Assembly (NCBI GenBank): GCA_900549665.1
Contig: URPH01000015.1
Location: 1 to 62,452, forward strand
Direction: 5' to 3'
DNA: 62,452 nucleotides
Origin: an uncultured Lachnospiraceae bacterium
GTDB lineage: Bacteria > Bacillota > Clostridia > Lachnospirales > Lachnospiraceae
Made by a program: the position numbers and the translations under genes. Positions 1 to 7,354 of this stretch are shown piece by piece (position 1 is the first letter of the stretch; each line of letters begins with the position of its first letter). The notes beneath the pieces were generated by a model, which did not search any database, was not told the DNA's origin, and saw only the letters and a list, made by a program, of their open reading frames with translations.

Positions 1-2
1 GA

Positions 3-59
3 TTCGTGTTCATAGGCATGAAATATTTTCTGCTCAATGCAGATAGTTTGGAGTTTTAG
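3..59 (+). CDS. 3' end of an unidentified gene (partial)
   Basis: An open frame enters from the left edge and ends in TAG at 57-59; the visible residues are FVFIGMKYFLLNADSLEF. It is too short to identify. The next gene starts 64 nt later behind a good ribosome binding site, which fits a same-strand neighbour. It could also be chance, because only 18 codons are seen. Confidence 0.3.
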   Translation, partial: FVFIGMKYFLLNADSLEF

Positions 60-123
60 TATGGAAAATTAGATGATTTATTTTGGTATAGAAGATATGG
101 ATATAAAGTCAGGAGGCAGAGAA

Positions 124-513
124 ATGGCAACGGTTGTGTATTCTAATGAAGAAGATGGTATGTGTTCTTTTGTGATAGATGGAGAAGAGTATGTTGAAGA
201 CGAAGAAAGGGCAATTATCCCCAAAGCTGTATTAAAACAGATAAGAGTTGAGGATATTCCGGATAATTTTAAAATTGAAGTATGTGAGTCAAAAGATTCT
301 TCAGTAATAATGGTATCTGTTCCTATGACCTTTGTAAAAGTTGGTAAAATTGAGTTTCAGGTTTTTTATGATGAACTTATTACTAGAAAATATTGGGATG
401 GACCAATAGGACTTAAACTATATATGGAGACAAAAAAGGATGTAATAGAAGAGCGTTCAAAAGAGATAGGGGATGTCCATTTAGAAAATGATACAGTTTT
501 CGCCCATTATTAA
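124..513 (+). CDS. hypothetical protein, 129 aa
   Basis: I do not recognise this gene. The start at 124 is chosen because an AGGAGG box (111-116) lies 7 nt upstream; an earlier ATG at 73 has no such site. The product is acidic and probably soluble, with no signal peptide or membrane segment, and is rich in short beta-like stretches such as SVIMVSVPMTFVKVGKIEF. It lies just outside the left attachment site of the integrated element, so it is either an old chromosomal neighbour of the phosphatase gene or part of an adjacent accessory region. No function is proposed. Confidence 0.6.
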   Translation: MATVVYSNEEDGMCSFVIDGEEYVEDEERAIIPKAVLKQIRVEDIPDNFKIEVCESKDSSVIMVSVPMTFVKVGKIEFQVFYDELITRKYWDGPIGLKLYMETKKDVIEERSKEIGDVHLENDTVFAHY

Positions 514-611
514 GAGCTTGTCATTGTTTGCAACTTAATTAATCATTGCACAGATGGCGAAAATAAAGGCTTTTTTGTGCAAAATTTATAAGAAAGTATA
601 GAGAGAAAATT

Positions 612-642
612 ATGATAAAAATACTATTCATCTGCCACGGCA
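612..642 (+). repeat. attL: left direct repeat of the integrated element
   Basis: These 31 bases match 20799-20829 at 29 positions; the mismatches are 621 and 632. The longest shared blocks are TACTATTCAT and TGCCACGGCA. The repeat corresponds to the start of the LMW-PTP gene (residues MIKxLFICHG). In this copy the frame reads MIKILFICHGRIRIFV and stops with TGA at 660-662, so it is the severed 5' end of the host gene. The tyrosine integrase gene sits beside the other copy, as expected for an integrative element. The exact crossover position within the 31 bp cannot be fixed from one sequence. Confidence 0.85.
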
Positions 643-701
643 GAATCCGTATTTTTGTCTGAAATGCCTGAAAATCAAGGAATTGTGGGACTTTGAAAGT
701 G

Positions 702-725
702 ATTTGTACCCCTGTTGTACCCCTA
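702..725 (+). repeat. candidate integrase arm-binding sites, left end
   Basis: Two direct copies of a TTGTACCCCT(G/A) motif lie side by side (702-714 and 715-725), about 60-80 bp inside attL. The 13-mer ATTTGTACCCCTG recurs exactly at 20670-20682 near attR, and an inverted TAGGGGTA is at 20641-20648. Short repeats at both ends next to the core are typical of arm-type sites bound by the N-terminal domain of Tn916-like integrases. Binding itself is inferred. Confidence 0.5.
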
Positions 726-764
726 TTTTATACGGGTTCCTAGAAAGGCAAAATTTTGTTAATT

Positions 765-780
765 GACTGCCCTCGATAAA
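765..780 (+). repeat. 16-bp inverted repeat partner of the int upstream region
   Basis: GACTGCCCTCGATAAA is the exact reverse complement of 19373-19388, which lies just upstream of the integrase ribosome binding site. The two copies are inside the element near its two ends and in opposite orientation. They could be a shared regulator or Xis/Int binding site, or a relic of end duplication. Confidence 0.5.
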
Positions 781-788
781 AAAGACTC

Positions 789-876
789 TTGACAACTGTA
801 ACAGAAGTTATATATTAGTAATAACAGAACTCACCACGCCTCTGACTTTCATGCGCAACCCGGTGAGACTTTTTTA
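789..876 (+). ncRNA. candidate small RNA unit (promoter to terminator)
   Basis: A near-consensus promoter (TTGACA 789-794, 16-nt spacer, TATATT 811-816) is followed about 50 nt later by CTCACC (830-835) pairing with GGTGAG (862-867) and six T residues (870-875). The predicted transcript, from about 823 to 876, has no room for a normal ORF. It lies inside the element between attL and the toxin-like locus. It may be a short regulatory RNA or an orphan promoter left by rearrangement. Confidence 0.4.
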
Positions 877-990
877 TCCAATCAAATTCTATCAAAATAG
901 ATATAAGAAAGAGGCCCCTAAAACAAGGAGTTTATTTTATAGATTTTGGAAAAGGGACATTTGGAAATAATTAGAAAGTCCTGGTATGGG

Positions 991-1018
991 TTGATTTTTT
1001 CACTTAATTGAGTATAAT
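991..1018 (+). promoter_or_regulatory. promoter of the repeat RNA
   Basis: TTGATT (991-996), a 16-nt spacer and a perfect TATAAT (1013-1018) predict a start near 1025, directly ahead of the structured repeat region at 1029-1220. Confidence 0.6.
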
Positions 1019-1024
1019 AAAAGT

Positions 1025-1284
1025 AGGAACAGCAATGTTCTCGATGTAAGAGCATCGTTAAAAGTTGGGCTGCAGATGGAGCAGGATAATTTTCCATCTC
1101 GTTAGATGTCTTAACTGGGCATCGAGCCTGGCAGCTTGGATAAAGCTGTAGTCCACGTGGGGGACTTAATGATTTCCACGTCGTTATGGGTATCTTAACT
1201 GGGTACCGAGGCTGACAACCAGCAGAAAACTCTTTTTCAAAAGAAATTCTTAGAGGAGTGTGGTTAAGCATCACACTCCTCTTT
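1025..1284 (+). ncRNA. structured tandem-repeat RNA ahead of a toxin-like gene
   Basis: No plausible ORF is present, but pairing is dense. TCGTTA occurs at 1055, 1099 and 1181. Two units are clearly related. Unit 1 has stem AGATGGA/TCCATCT (about 1074-1099), then TCGTTA, then hairpin GATG-TCTTAACTGGG-CATC. Unit 2 has stem ACGTGG/CCACGT, then TCGTTA, then hairpin GGTA-TCTTAACTGGG-TACC. The 11-nt loop TCTTAACTGGG (1109-1119, 1193-1203) is identical while its closing stem changes with pairing kept (GATG/CATC versus GGTA/TACC). This is direct evidence for selected RNA structure. A third hairpin, CAGCTT/AAGCTG, follows unit 1. The unit ends in the hairpin at 1252-1284. Promoter, repeats, terminator, toxin gene is the layout of type III toxin-antitoxin loci; a riboswitch or attenuator is the alternative. 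Confidence 0.6.
1252..1284 (+). terminator. hairpin between repeat RNA and downstream ORF
   Basis: A perfect 11-bp stem (AGAGGAGTGTG pairing with CACACTCCTCT) with a 9-nt loop is followed by only three T residues. It sits 15 nt before the ATG at 1300. It should pause or partly terminate transcription, limiting read-through into the toxin-like gene, or act as an RNA processing site. Confidence 0.65.
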
Positions 1285-1299
1285 ACGTATGAGGTATGG

Positions 1300-1938
1300 A
1301 TGGCAACAAAAGCAGATAAGAAAAATGCAATAAGACAAGGTATTATAGATTCAGCCGGTATATATAGTCAGAGCCTAGCTGGTAAAACATTTCTATATGT
1401 ATATGGAGAAGAGTTTTTTGAAGTCTCTTTTCCGATAGATCATTTTCTTCATTTAACAGGAGTGGAGACAAAACTTTCTGCAAAGGACTTCTATAAAAAT
1501 GCCAAAAAGGCAAAACTTACAAGTAGCCAGTTCTATTTTGATGCAAGGCATCCTTATGCAAATGCAAGAAAGAAGTTGCCCTGCTTAAAGAGGTTACCGG
1601 AGTTGACAAATGATATGGTGTGTATCCTTAAGGAGATGCAGACGGTTACAATTATTTACAAACTAAGCGTAACTAATCTGGAATTTACGTTGGGATTTAC
1701 AGAAAATACAGATGTAAATGGTAAGAAGATTAATGATTTTTTTCTTCCTATGTCACTACGAGTGGAGGATACATCCGTAGAAAAGAGTAATGATGGGGAA
1801 ATCGTTGATTTCATTTTCTCAAAAGATGCAAGCGTTGCAAAGTATGATACATTATTGGTAGAAGATAAGAATAAAATGATTCCAGATAATATCAAGCATT
1901 TGATAAGCGAGAAATTATATAGTACAGAGCATGATTAA
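1300..1938 (+). CDS. nuclease-like toxin candidate (PBECR4-like), 212 aa
   Basis: The start at 1300 follows GAGG (1291-1294) closely and sits right after the hairpin of the repeat RNA. The N-terminal half contains GKTFLYVYGEEFFEVSF and HFLHLTGV, which I associate with the PBECR4 class of the Barnase/EndoU/colicin E5-D/RelE-like nuclease superfamily described from phages and mobile elements. This is recall of a pattern, not a search. There is no signal peptide or membrane segment. The gene forms its own unit: RNA and promoter upstream, terminator at 1957-1982 downstream. It lies in the cargo of the integrated element next to restriction genes. If the nuclease assignment is right, the upstream RNA would be its antitoxin. 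Otherwise it is an unknown RNA-regulated accessory protein. Confidence 0.6.
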   Translation: MATKADKKNAIRQGIIDSAGIYSQSLAGKTFLYVYGEEFFEVSFPIDHFLHLTGVETKLSAKDFYKNAKKAKLTSSQFYFDARHPYANARKKLPCLKRLPELTNDMVCILKEMQTVTIIYKLSVTNLEFTLGFTENTDVNGKKINDFFLPMSLRVEDTSVEKSNDGEIVDFIFSKDASVAKYDTLLVEDKNKMIPDNIKHLISEKLYSTEHD

Positions 1939-1956
1939 TTACATATGAAAGTTTTG

Positions 1957-1982
1957 AAGCATCAGGAAACTGGTGCTTTTTT
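1957..1982 (+). terminator. terminator of the toxin-like gene
   Basis: AGCATCAG, a GAAA tetraloop, CTGGTGCT and six T residues form a textbook intrinsic terminator 19 nt after the stop codon. It closes the locus before the restriction operon promoter. Confidence 0.85.
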
Positions 1983-2044
1983 AGTGCGGAACAATGTATG
2001 AAATATAGTTGGCGAAAAAGTGTTCGTTTCTAAGAAGAATTTAA

Positions 2045-2073
2045 TTGAAGGTATTTGCTCAATAGAATATAAT
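2045..2073 (+). promoter_or_regulatory. promoter of the type I restriction operon
   Basis: TTGAAG (2045-2050), a 17-nt spacer and TATAAT (2068-2073) lie just upstream of the small HTH gene and hsdM. Confidence 0.6.
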
Positions 2074-2110
2074 GAAAGAGGAGTTTTTACACATTTTTGG
2101 AGGAAAACAC

Positions 2111-2287
2111 ATGGAATATTTGACCTCAGCAGAATGCGCAGAAAAGTGGAATGTATCCCAGAGATGGGTAGCGATATATTGCAAAGAAGGCAGAATTGAA
2201 GGAGCCATTCAAAAAGGGAGAATGTGGTTCATCCCGGTTGGAACAGAGAAACCTATAGACCCACGTAAGGCCAGAAAGCTTGAATAG
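2111..2287 (+). CDS. small helix-turn-helix protein, 58 aa
   Basis: The start at 2111 follows TTGGAGG (2098-2104). MEYLTSAECAEKWNVSQRWV resembles the MerR/excisionase-like winged HTH of small DNA-binding proteins. The rest (KEGRIEGAIQKGRMWFIP) completes the wing, and a short basic tail follows. It is the first gene after the operon promoter and 34 nt before hsdM. It may regulate the restriction genes, as controller proteins do in other restriction systems, but no operator is evident. This protein type is frequently found ahead of hsdM in Clostridia. Confidence 0.7.
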   Translation: MEYLTSAECAEKWNVSQRWVAIYCKEGRIEGAIQKGRMWFIPVGTEKPIDPRKARKLE

Positions 2288-2321
2288 ATTAAAAGTAATT
2301 AATTTCGGAGGATAAAGATAA

Positions 2322-4190
2322 ATGGATAACGCAAGTATTAAGAAGCTGGAAGCTGATTTGTGGGAGTCTGCTGATCTCCTGAGAGCTGGATCAAAGCTTA
2401 CATCAAATCAGTACTGTATGCCTGTACTGGGCCTGTTGTTCCTTAGATATGCATACAGCAGATATAAAATGGTTGAGGAAGAAATATTAAAGGATAGGCC
2501 GGTAAGAAATGGTCGTAAGATGCCGGTGGAGGCAAGTGATTTCACGGCTAAGAGCGCATTGTTCCTTCCTGAAATGGCGCAGTTTGATTATCTGGTAAAT
2601 CTTCCGGAAAATGTTGCTTCTTTGGGACTATTGAATGTATCAGGACAGACCATGGGGAGCCTAGGTGAAGTGGTAAATAACGCCATGGAACTGGTGGAGC
2701 AGCAGAGTGACCAGCTGACAGGTGTTCTTCCTAAAAGCTACACTGATTTCTCGGATGAGCTTCTTGGTGAGTTGCTCAGAATCTTTAATAACAATGCATT
2801 GGATGAAGTGGGTGGAGATGTAATCGGACGTATCTACGAGTACTTTCTGAATAAATTTGCAAAAAATATTGCCTCTGACGATGGTGTGTTCTTTACCCCG
2901 AAGTCATTGGTAAAAATGATTGTAAACATACTGGAGCCGAAAAGCGGAGTTTTGTTGGATCCTGCCTGTGGATCTGGCGGTATGTTTGTGCAGACCGGTG
3001 ATTTTGTAAATGAAACCGGACTGCAGGCCAACAAGAGCATGACCTTTTATGGTCAGGAGAAGGTAGAATACAATGCACAGCTCTGTCTTATGAATATGGC
3101 CGTCCATGGACTTACCGGTGTAATTAAATCCGGTGATGAAGCAAACAGCTTCTACCATGATGCTCATCATTTGGAGGGCAAGTGTAACTATGTTATGGCA
3201 AATCCGCCATTTAATGTTGATAAGGTAAAAGCAGAAACAGCAGCCAATGCCGGAAGATTGCCTTTTGGTGTACCGAAGGAAAATAAAAACAAGGAAATCG
3301 GTAATGCAAATTATCTCTGGATTTCTTATTTCTATGCATATTTGAATGAAACGGGACGTGCAGGCTTTGTTATGGCCTCCTCTGCAACAGATAGTCAGGG
3401 GAGTGATAAGGATATCCGTGAAAAGTTAATTAAAACAGGGCATGTGGATGTCATGATTTCTGTAGGGAATAATTTTTTCTACACAAAGAGCTTGCCTTGT
3501 TCTCTGTGGTTTTTTGACAAGAGAAAGACAGGGAATCTGCAGGATAAAGTCTTGTTCATCGATGCACGAAACTATTATACCGTTGTAGATCGTACCCTGA
3601 ATGAGTGGAATGAGTGGCAGCTTAAAAATATGAATGCCATTGTATGGCTCTACAGAGGTGAGATAGATAAGTATAAGAAGTTACTGGATGAATACAAGTC
3701 TACTGTTGCTAACATGATTGCCGAGACAGGAGAAGATGACCTGAATGCAGTAAATGACGATGTATTTGTAACAGGACTTGAGGTGGCGAAGAAGCATCTT
3801 AAGTCTGTTAGAGAAGCGGGCAAGAAAGCAGTTGCAGCCTGTGAACGCAAAGAAAAAAAACAAGTTCAGACTAACTGGGATGATAAGATTGCAACTATTG
3901 AAGAGACTGTTGAAGTCGTAAAGGAAGCACACTGGCTTTATAGTAAGTTTGGTAAAGGAAAGTACGAGGATATTCTTGGACTCTGCAAGATTGCCGACAT
4001 CGAAACAATTGAGAATAAAGGCTGGTCATTAACACCAGGAGCCTATGTTGGTGTAGCACCGATGGAAGATGATGGTGTTGATTTTGAAGAAAGAATGGCA
4101 GAGATTCATCAAGATCTTCTTTCATTACAGGCAGAGAGTAATGGTTTGATGGATACCATCTCACAGAATATGAAGGAGATGGGATTATGA
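2322..4190 (+). CDS. hsdM: type I restriction-modification system, methyltransferase subunit M
   Basis: This is the N6-adenine methyltransferase subunit; with HsdS it forms the methylase and with HsdR the restriction complex. The N-terminal HsdM helical domain (about 1-150) begins with a WESADLLRAGSKLTSNQY-like start. The SAM-binding motif I is DPACGSGG at residues 213-220, and the catalytic NPPF is at 294-297. The C-terminal third (about 430-622) is helical and charged, as in long HsdM forms. Length is 622 aa. AGGATAAAG precedes the ATG at 2322. The stop overlaps the hsdS start in an ATGA arrangement, implying translational coupling. No key residue is missing, so methylation is probably active. 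Confidence 0.96.
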   Translation: MDNASIKKLEADLWESADLLRAGSKLTSNQYCMPVLGLLFLRYAYSRYKMVEEEILKDRPVRNGRKMPVEASDFTAKSALFLPEMAQFDYLVNLPENVASLGLLNVSGQTMGSLGEVVNNAMELVEQQSDQLTGVLPKSYTDFSDELLGELLRIFNNNALDEVGGDVIGRIYEYFLNKFAKNIASDDGVFFTPKSLVKMIVNILEPKSGVLLDPACGSGGMFVQTGDFVNETGLQANKSMTFYGQEKVEYNAQLCLMNMAVHGLTGVIKSGDEANSFYHDAHHLEGKCNYVMANPPFNVDKVKAETAANAGRLPFGVPKENKNKEIGNANYLWISYFYAYLNETGRAGFVMASSATDSQGSDKDIREKLIKTGHVDVMISVGNNFFYTKSLPCSLWFFDKRKTGNLQDKVLFIDARNYYTVVDRTLNEWNEWQLKNMNAIVWLYRGEIDKYKKLLDEYKSTVANMIAETGEDDLNAVNDDVFVTGLEVAKKHLKSVREAGKKAVAACERKEKKQVQTNWDDKIATIEETVEVVKEAHWLYSKFGKGKYEDILGLCKIADIETIENKGWSLTPGAYVGVAPMEDDGVDFEERMAEIHQDLLSLQAESNGLMDTISQNMKEMGL

Positions 4191-5419
4191 GTTATAAACA
4201 AGAAAAACTAGAAGATTATATTGAAATATTGTCTGGTTTTGCCTTCAAAACGAGAGATTTTGCAGAGCGTGGTATACCTATTATTAAAATTAAAAATATT
4301 AGTCCACCTGAAGTAACACTTGAGGATATAACTTATGTTTCAGAGGATGTCGCTGAAAAACAAAAGAAGTTTTTATTAAGCTATGATGATGTTCTTATTG
4401 CAATGACAGGATCGCATATCAATCAATGGGCTTCGGTTGTAGGAAGAGTAGCAAGAGTAAAGTATTATGATAAATCACTTTTAAATCAACGTGTCGGTAA
4501 AATTACGCTTAAAGAAAATGCACAGGCAGATTTGACATTCATATATTATTTTTTGTCACAGGACAGAGTGAAAATACAATTAGCAGCAAAAGCAGGTGGA
4601 GCTGCAAATCAGGCAAATATCAGTCCTTCAGATATAAAAGGATTACTATTCCCATGCCCAGATTTAGATAAGCAAATTAAAATTGCTGGAATACTGAAAG
4701 CCTATGATGATTTAATTGAAAATAATAAAAGGCAAATCATACTTCTGGAAGAGGCAGCACAGCGCCTGTACAAGGAATGGTTTGTTGATTTGAGATTTCC
4801 CGGATATGAGAATTGTAAAATTGTGGATGGAGTTCCAGATGGATGGACCTACAAAAAAATATTTGATTTAGGAGAAATCATAACTGGAAAAACACCTTCT
4901 ACCTCTAAAGAACAGTATTATGGAGGAAATATTCCTTTTGTAAAAATACCTGATATGCATGATTGCGTTTTTCCTATAACTACAGAGGTGTCATTAACTA
5001 ATGAGGGTGCAAATACGCAAAAGAATAAGTATATTCCAAAGAATGGAATCATGGTTTCTTGTATTGCAACAGTTGGTTTGGTTAATATTGCAATTGAACC
5101 ATGTCAAACAAATCAGCAGATTAATTCTATTATTTTAAATAATGAACAAGATTTATATTATGTATATTCATCAATGAAACGGCTGAAAGAATTGCTAGAG
5201 GGTGTTGGTAGTAATGGGGCAACAATGACTAATGTAAATAAAACTAAGTTTGGAAAACTTGAAGTGGTATATCCAAATGATGAACTTAGAAAATTATATT
5301 ACAATTATTGCAAACCGATATTTGAAAAGATATATGCATTGAGCAGAAGCATTAAAAAATTATCTCAGGCAAGAGATTGTTTATTACCCAAACTTATGAG
5401 CGGAGAAATCGAGGTGTAA
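4187..5419 (+). CDS. hsdS: type I restriction-modification system, specificity subunit S
   Basis: The 410-aa product shows the classical two-half layout. Target recognition domain 1 is at about 1-160, and a conserved helical spacer follows (KAYDDLIENNKRQIILLEEAAQRLYKEWF). Domain 2 is at about 210-370, and the second conserved helix contains SRSIKKLSQARDCLLPKLMSGEIEV. It sets the bipartite DNA target, which cannot be read from sequence alone. AT content is higher than in hsdM, as is usual for exchangeable recognition domains. The ATG overlaps the hsdM stop. No neighbouring partial hsdS copies or inversion repeats were seen, so phase-variable shuffling is unlikely in this window. Confidence 0.95.
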   Translation: MSYKQEKLEDYIEILSGFAFKTRDFAERGIPIIKIKNISPPEVTLEDITYVSEDVAEKQKKFLLSYDDVLIAMTGSHINQWASVVGRVARVKYYDKSLLNQRVGKITLKENAQADLTFIYYFLSQDRVKIQLAAKAGGAANQANISPSDIKGLLFPCPDLDKQIKIAGILKAYDDLIENNKRQIILLEEAAQRLYKEWFVDLRFPGYENCKIVDGVPDGWTYKKIFDLGEIITGKTPSTSKEQYYGGNIPFVKIPDMHDCVFPITTEVSLTNEGANTQKNKYIPKNGIMVSCIATVGLVNIAIEPCQTNQQINSIILNNEQDLYYVYSSMKRLKELLEGVGSNGATMTNVNKTKFGKLEVVYPNDELRKLYYNYCKPIFEKIYALSRSIKKLSQARDCLLPKLMSGEIEV

Positions 5420-5425
5420 AGTATT

Positions 5426-7354
5426 TTGAAGGATTTCGAATACAAAGATTATTTTGATGCCAGATTATGTTTCCATGGCGATGAAGAGAAAGTTGTCGCC
5501 ATACTGGATTCTTATGCTCAAAATCAAATTGATTTGACAAATATAAACAAAGTATTTGAGCTTTATCATACAAAATTATTTTTCGAAATCGTTTCTGAAA
5601 TCCCTAGGTGGACGGAAGAAAAATATAGTGAGTACAAAAGAGAAACATTGAAATTAAATAATGTTGTTCATGAGTTTTTCAAGTCAATTACAGAGGATAA
5701 TATTGTCGCAATTTTTGATGAATGCTATGTGAGTTATTGGGACGACTTTAGAGATTTCTTTTATAAGTTTAAGACTTACACATGTATTTCCCCAAAAAAG
5801 ATATGTGATGTATTAAAAGGGCTTCATTGGAATACGTTTCAAATATTGCAGGATAAGTCGTTTGTTGAATACTTTGACAAAGAAATTACACTTTTGCTTG
5901 AAGAGCAGACATATGGTTTACACTTTATTGTTTCTCATTATTTAGAGGAACATGAGAAAGAACAAAAGGTATATATTCCAAAGAGTTTTACCATAGATAA
6001 AAGAGTTAAGTTGATAGAGGATTACCTTAAGGGAGAAGATGTTAATCCTAATATCTTGCAGCTTATCATAAATGCTAAACTTACTTCGGAATTACCTATA
6101 AGTCCTAAAATGAAAAAAATAGCAGACCAGAGAAATACAGAATTTTGGAATAGCAATAAGTCTGCATTTACATATAAATATGGATTTGGCGTGTCATTCG
6201 GTCCATATGAGAAGGTAAAGAATATTCGAAATGAAAATGGAAATTGGATATTAGAATATGATACTGGATGGATAGAAAACAATACGGACTATCCAACGTT
6301 ACTTAATAATTTCATATATTTGTTTGAATACACTGATAGCCAGGCTAGATGTACTTATGTATTAAATAATTATGGTAAAAGTGTCTTTACGGATCTCTTC
6401 TCAATCAGAGGTAAAGGAATGTATAAAAAGGGAACAGCATTTGATATGATGGAATCTTTGGCTGATATTCAAATGGCGGGATATGTTAATCAATTGAGGA
6501 ATCTTAAAATTAATATAGAGGACATAATAAAGTGGTTTTTTGAAAGTTACTTAGCTGAAGAATTTGGAATTAAGTATTTTACATGTAATATGCCAAAGCC
6601 AGAAGACAGCATTTTAAGTAAATGTAAAACACTAGCATCTGCTATTGATGGTGTACTAAGCAAATACAAAATGTTCTGTGATGATGGAGAAATAGATTTG
6701 GATTTACTTAGGTATATTACTGATTCACCGCGAATAAAAGATGTCCCTAGTTTGATTAAGAATAAATATTGTTATGCAAACAGTGATACTATCATTAATG
6801 AAATGAACTTTATGTTTTCTGATCAATGCATGCTCTCATATACAGAAAAGACAGGATCAAAATATGATAATTTTGTTCAACTTGTTTTGGATGAAGAAAT
6901 AGGGATTGCAGATTGTCAACCATATAATCAAGAATCCATAAAATGGTTGATTGAAAGAGGAGTAATATATCTTGAAGATGAAGTTATTAAATGCCAAGAA
7001 GAAAGAGTATTTCTATTAAAAGAACTTTATGAGAAAAATGTGATTTCAATGCAGTATATGAAATCTCCAATACTTAAAGAATTGATTGCTAAAGGAGAAA
7101 TCGTAACTGACAATAAACTGTTAACCAAACCGGAATATCAATACTTTGACTATTTATTAAATAATTCTGAGTTTAGCGATGGAAAAGCTATCAGAAATAG
7201 ATATATACATGACTCAATCATCACTGACGAAAAAACTATGACTATGGATTATTATATCTTGTTAAAAGTTATGATAATGATAATTATAAAGATAAATGAC
7301 GATTGTTGTCTTAATGAGATGATAAATGAGGAGGGCGATTTCTATGAGCTATGA
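5426..7354 (+). CDS. unknown 642-aa protein inside the type I restriction operon
   Basis: I do not recognise this family. The start is taken as TTG 5426, with GAGGTG (5411-5416) at good spacing and only 6 nt after the hsdS stop; the 3' end overlaps hsdR by 11 nt. It is therefore co-translated with the restriction genes. The product is helical, acidic and soluble-looking, with no Walker or PD-(D/E)xK motif that I can see. Near the C-terminus, DGKAIRNRYIHDS gives R590-N-x3-H595. The R-x4-H pattern resembles the HEPN ribonuclease/nucleotidyltransferase-partner motif and the RN...H signature of DUF4209-like proteins. That would suggest an RNA-targeting or abortive accessory function, but one short motif is weak support. 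The AT-rich codon use matches hsdS more than hsdM/hsdR. Confidence 0.85.
   Translation: MKDFEYKDYFDARLCFHGDEEKVVAILDSYAQNQIDLTNINKVFELYHTKLFFEIVSEIPRWTEEKYSEYKRETLKLNNVVHEFFKSITEDNIVAIFDECYVSYWDDFRDFFYKFKTYTCISPKKICDVLKGLHWNTFQILQDKSFVEYFDKEITLLLEEQTYGLHFIVSHYLEEHEKEQKVYIPKSFTIDKRVKLIEDYLKGEDVNPNILQLIINAKLTSELPISPKMKKIADQRNTEFWNSNKSAFTYKYGFGVSFGPYEKVKNIRNENGNWILEYDTGWIENNTDYPTLLNNFIYLFEYTDSQARCTYVLNNYGKSVFTDLFSIRGKGMYKKGTAFDMMESLADIQMAGYVNQLRNLKINIEDIIKWFFESYLAEEFGIKYFTCNMPKPEDSILSKCKTLASAIDGVLSKYKMFCDDGEIDLDLLRYITDSPRIKDVPSLIKNKYCYANSDTIINEMNFMFSDQCMLSYTEKTGSKYDNFVQLVLDEEIGIADCQPYNQESIKWLIERGVIYLEDEVIKCQEERVFLLKELYEKNVISMQYMKSPILKELIAKGEIVTDNKLLTKPEYQYFDYLLNNSEFSDGKAIRNRYIHDSIITDEKTMTMDYYILLKVMIMIIIKINDDCCLNEMINEEGDFYEL

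Noticed and set aside
918..1274. Minus-strand 118-aa ORF over the repeat RNA
   Set aside because: Its internal peptide repeats only mirror the RNA repeats, it starts inside the terminator hairpin, and no ribosome binding site precedes it.
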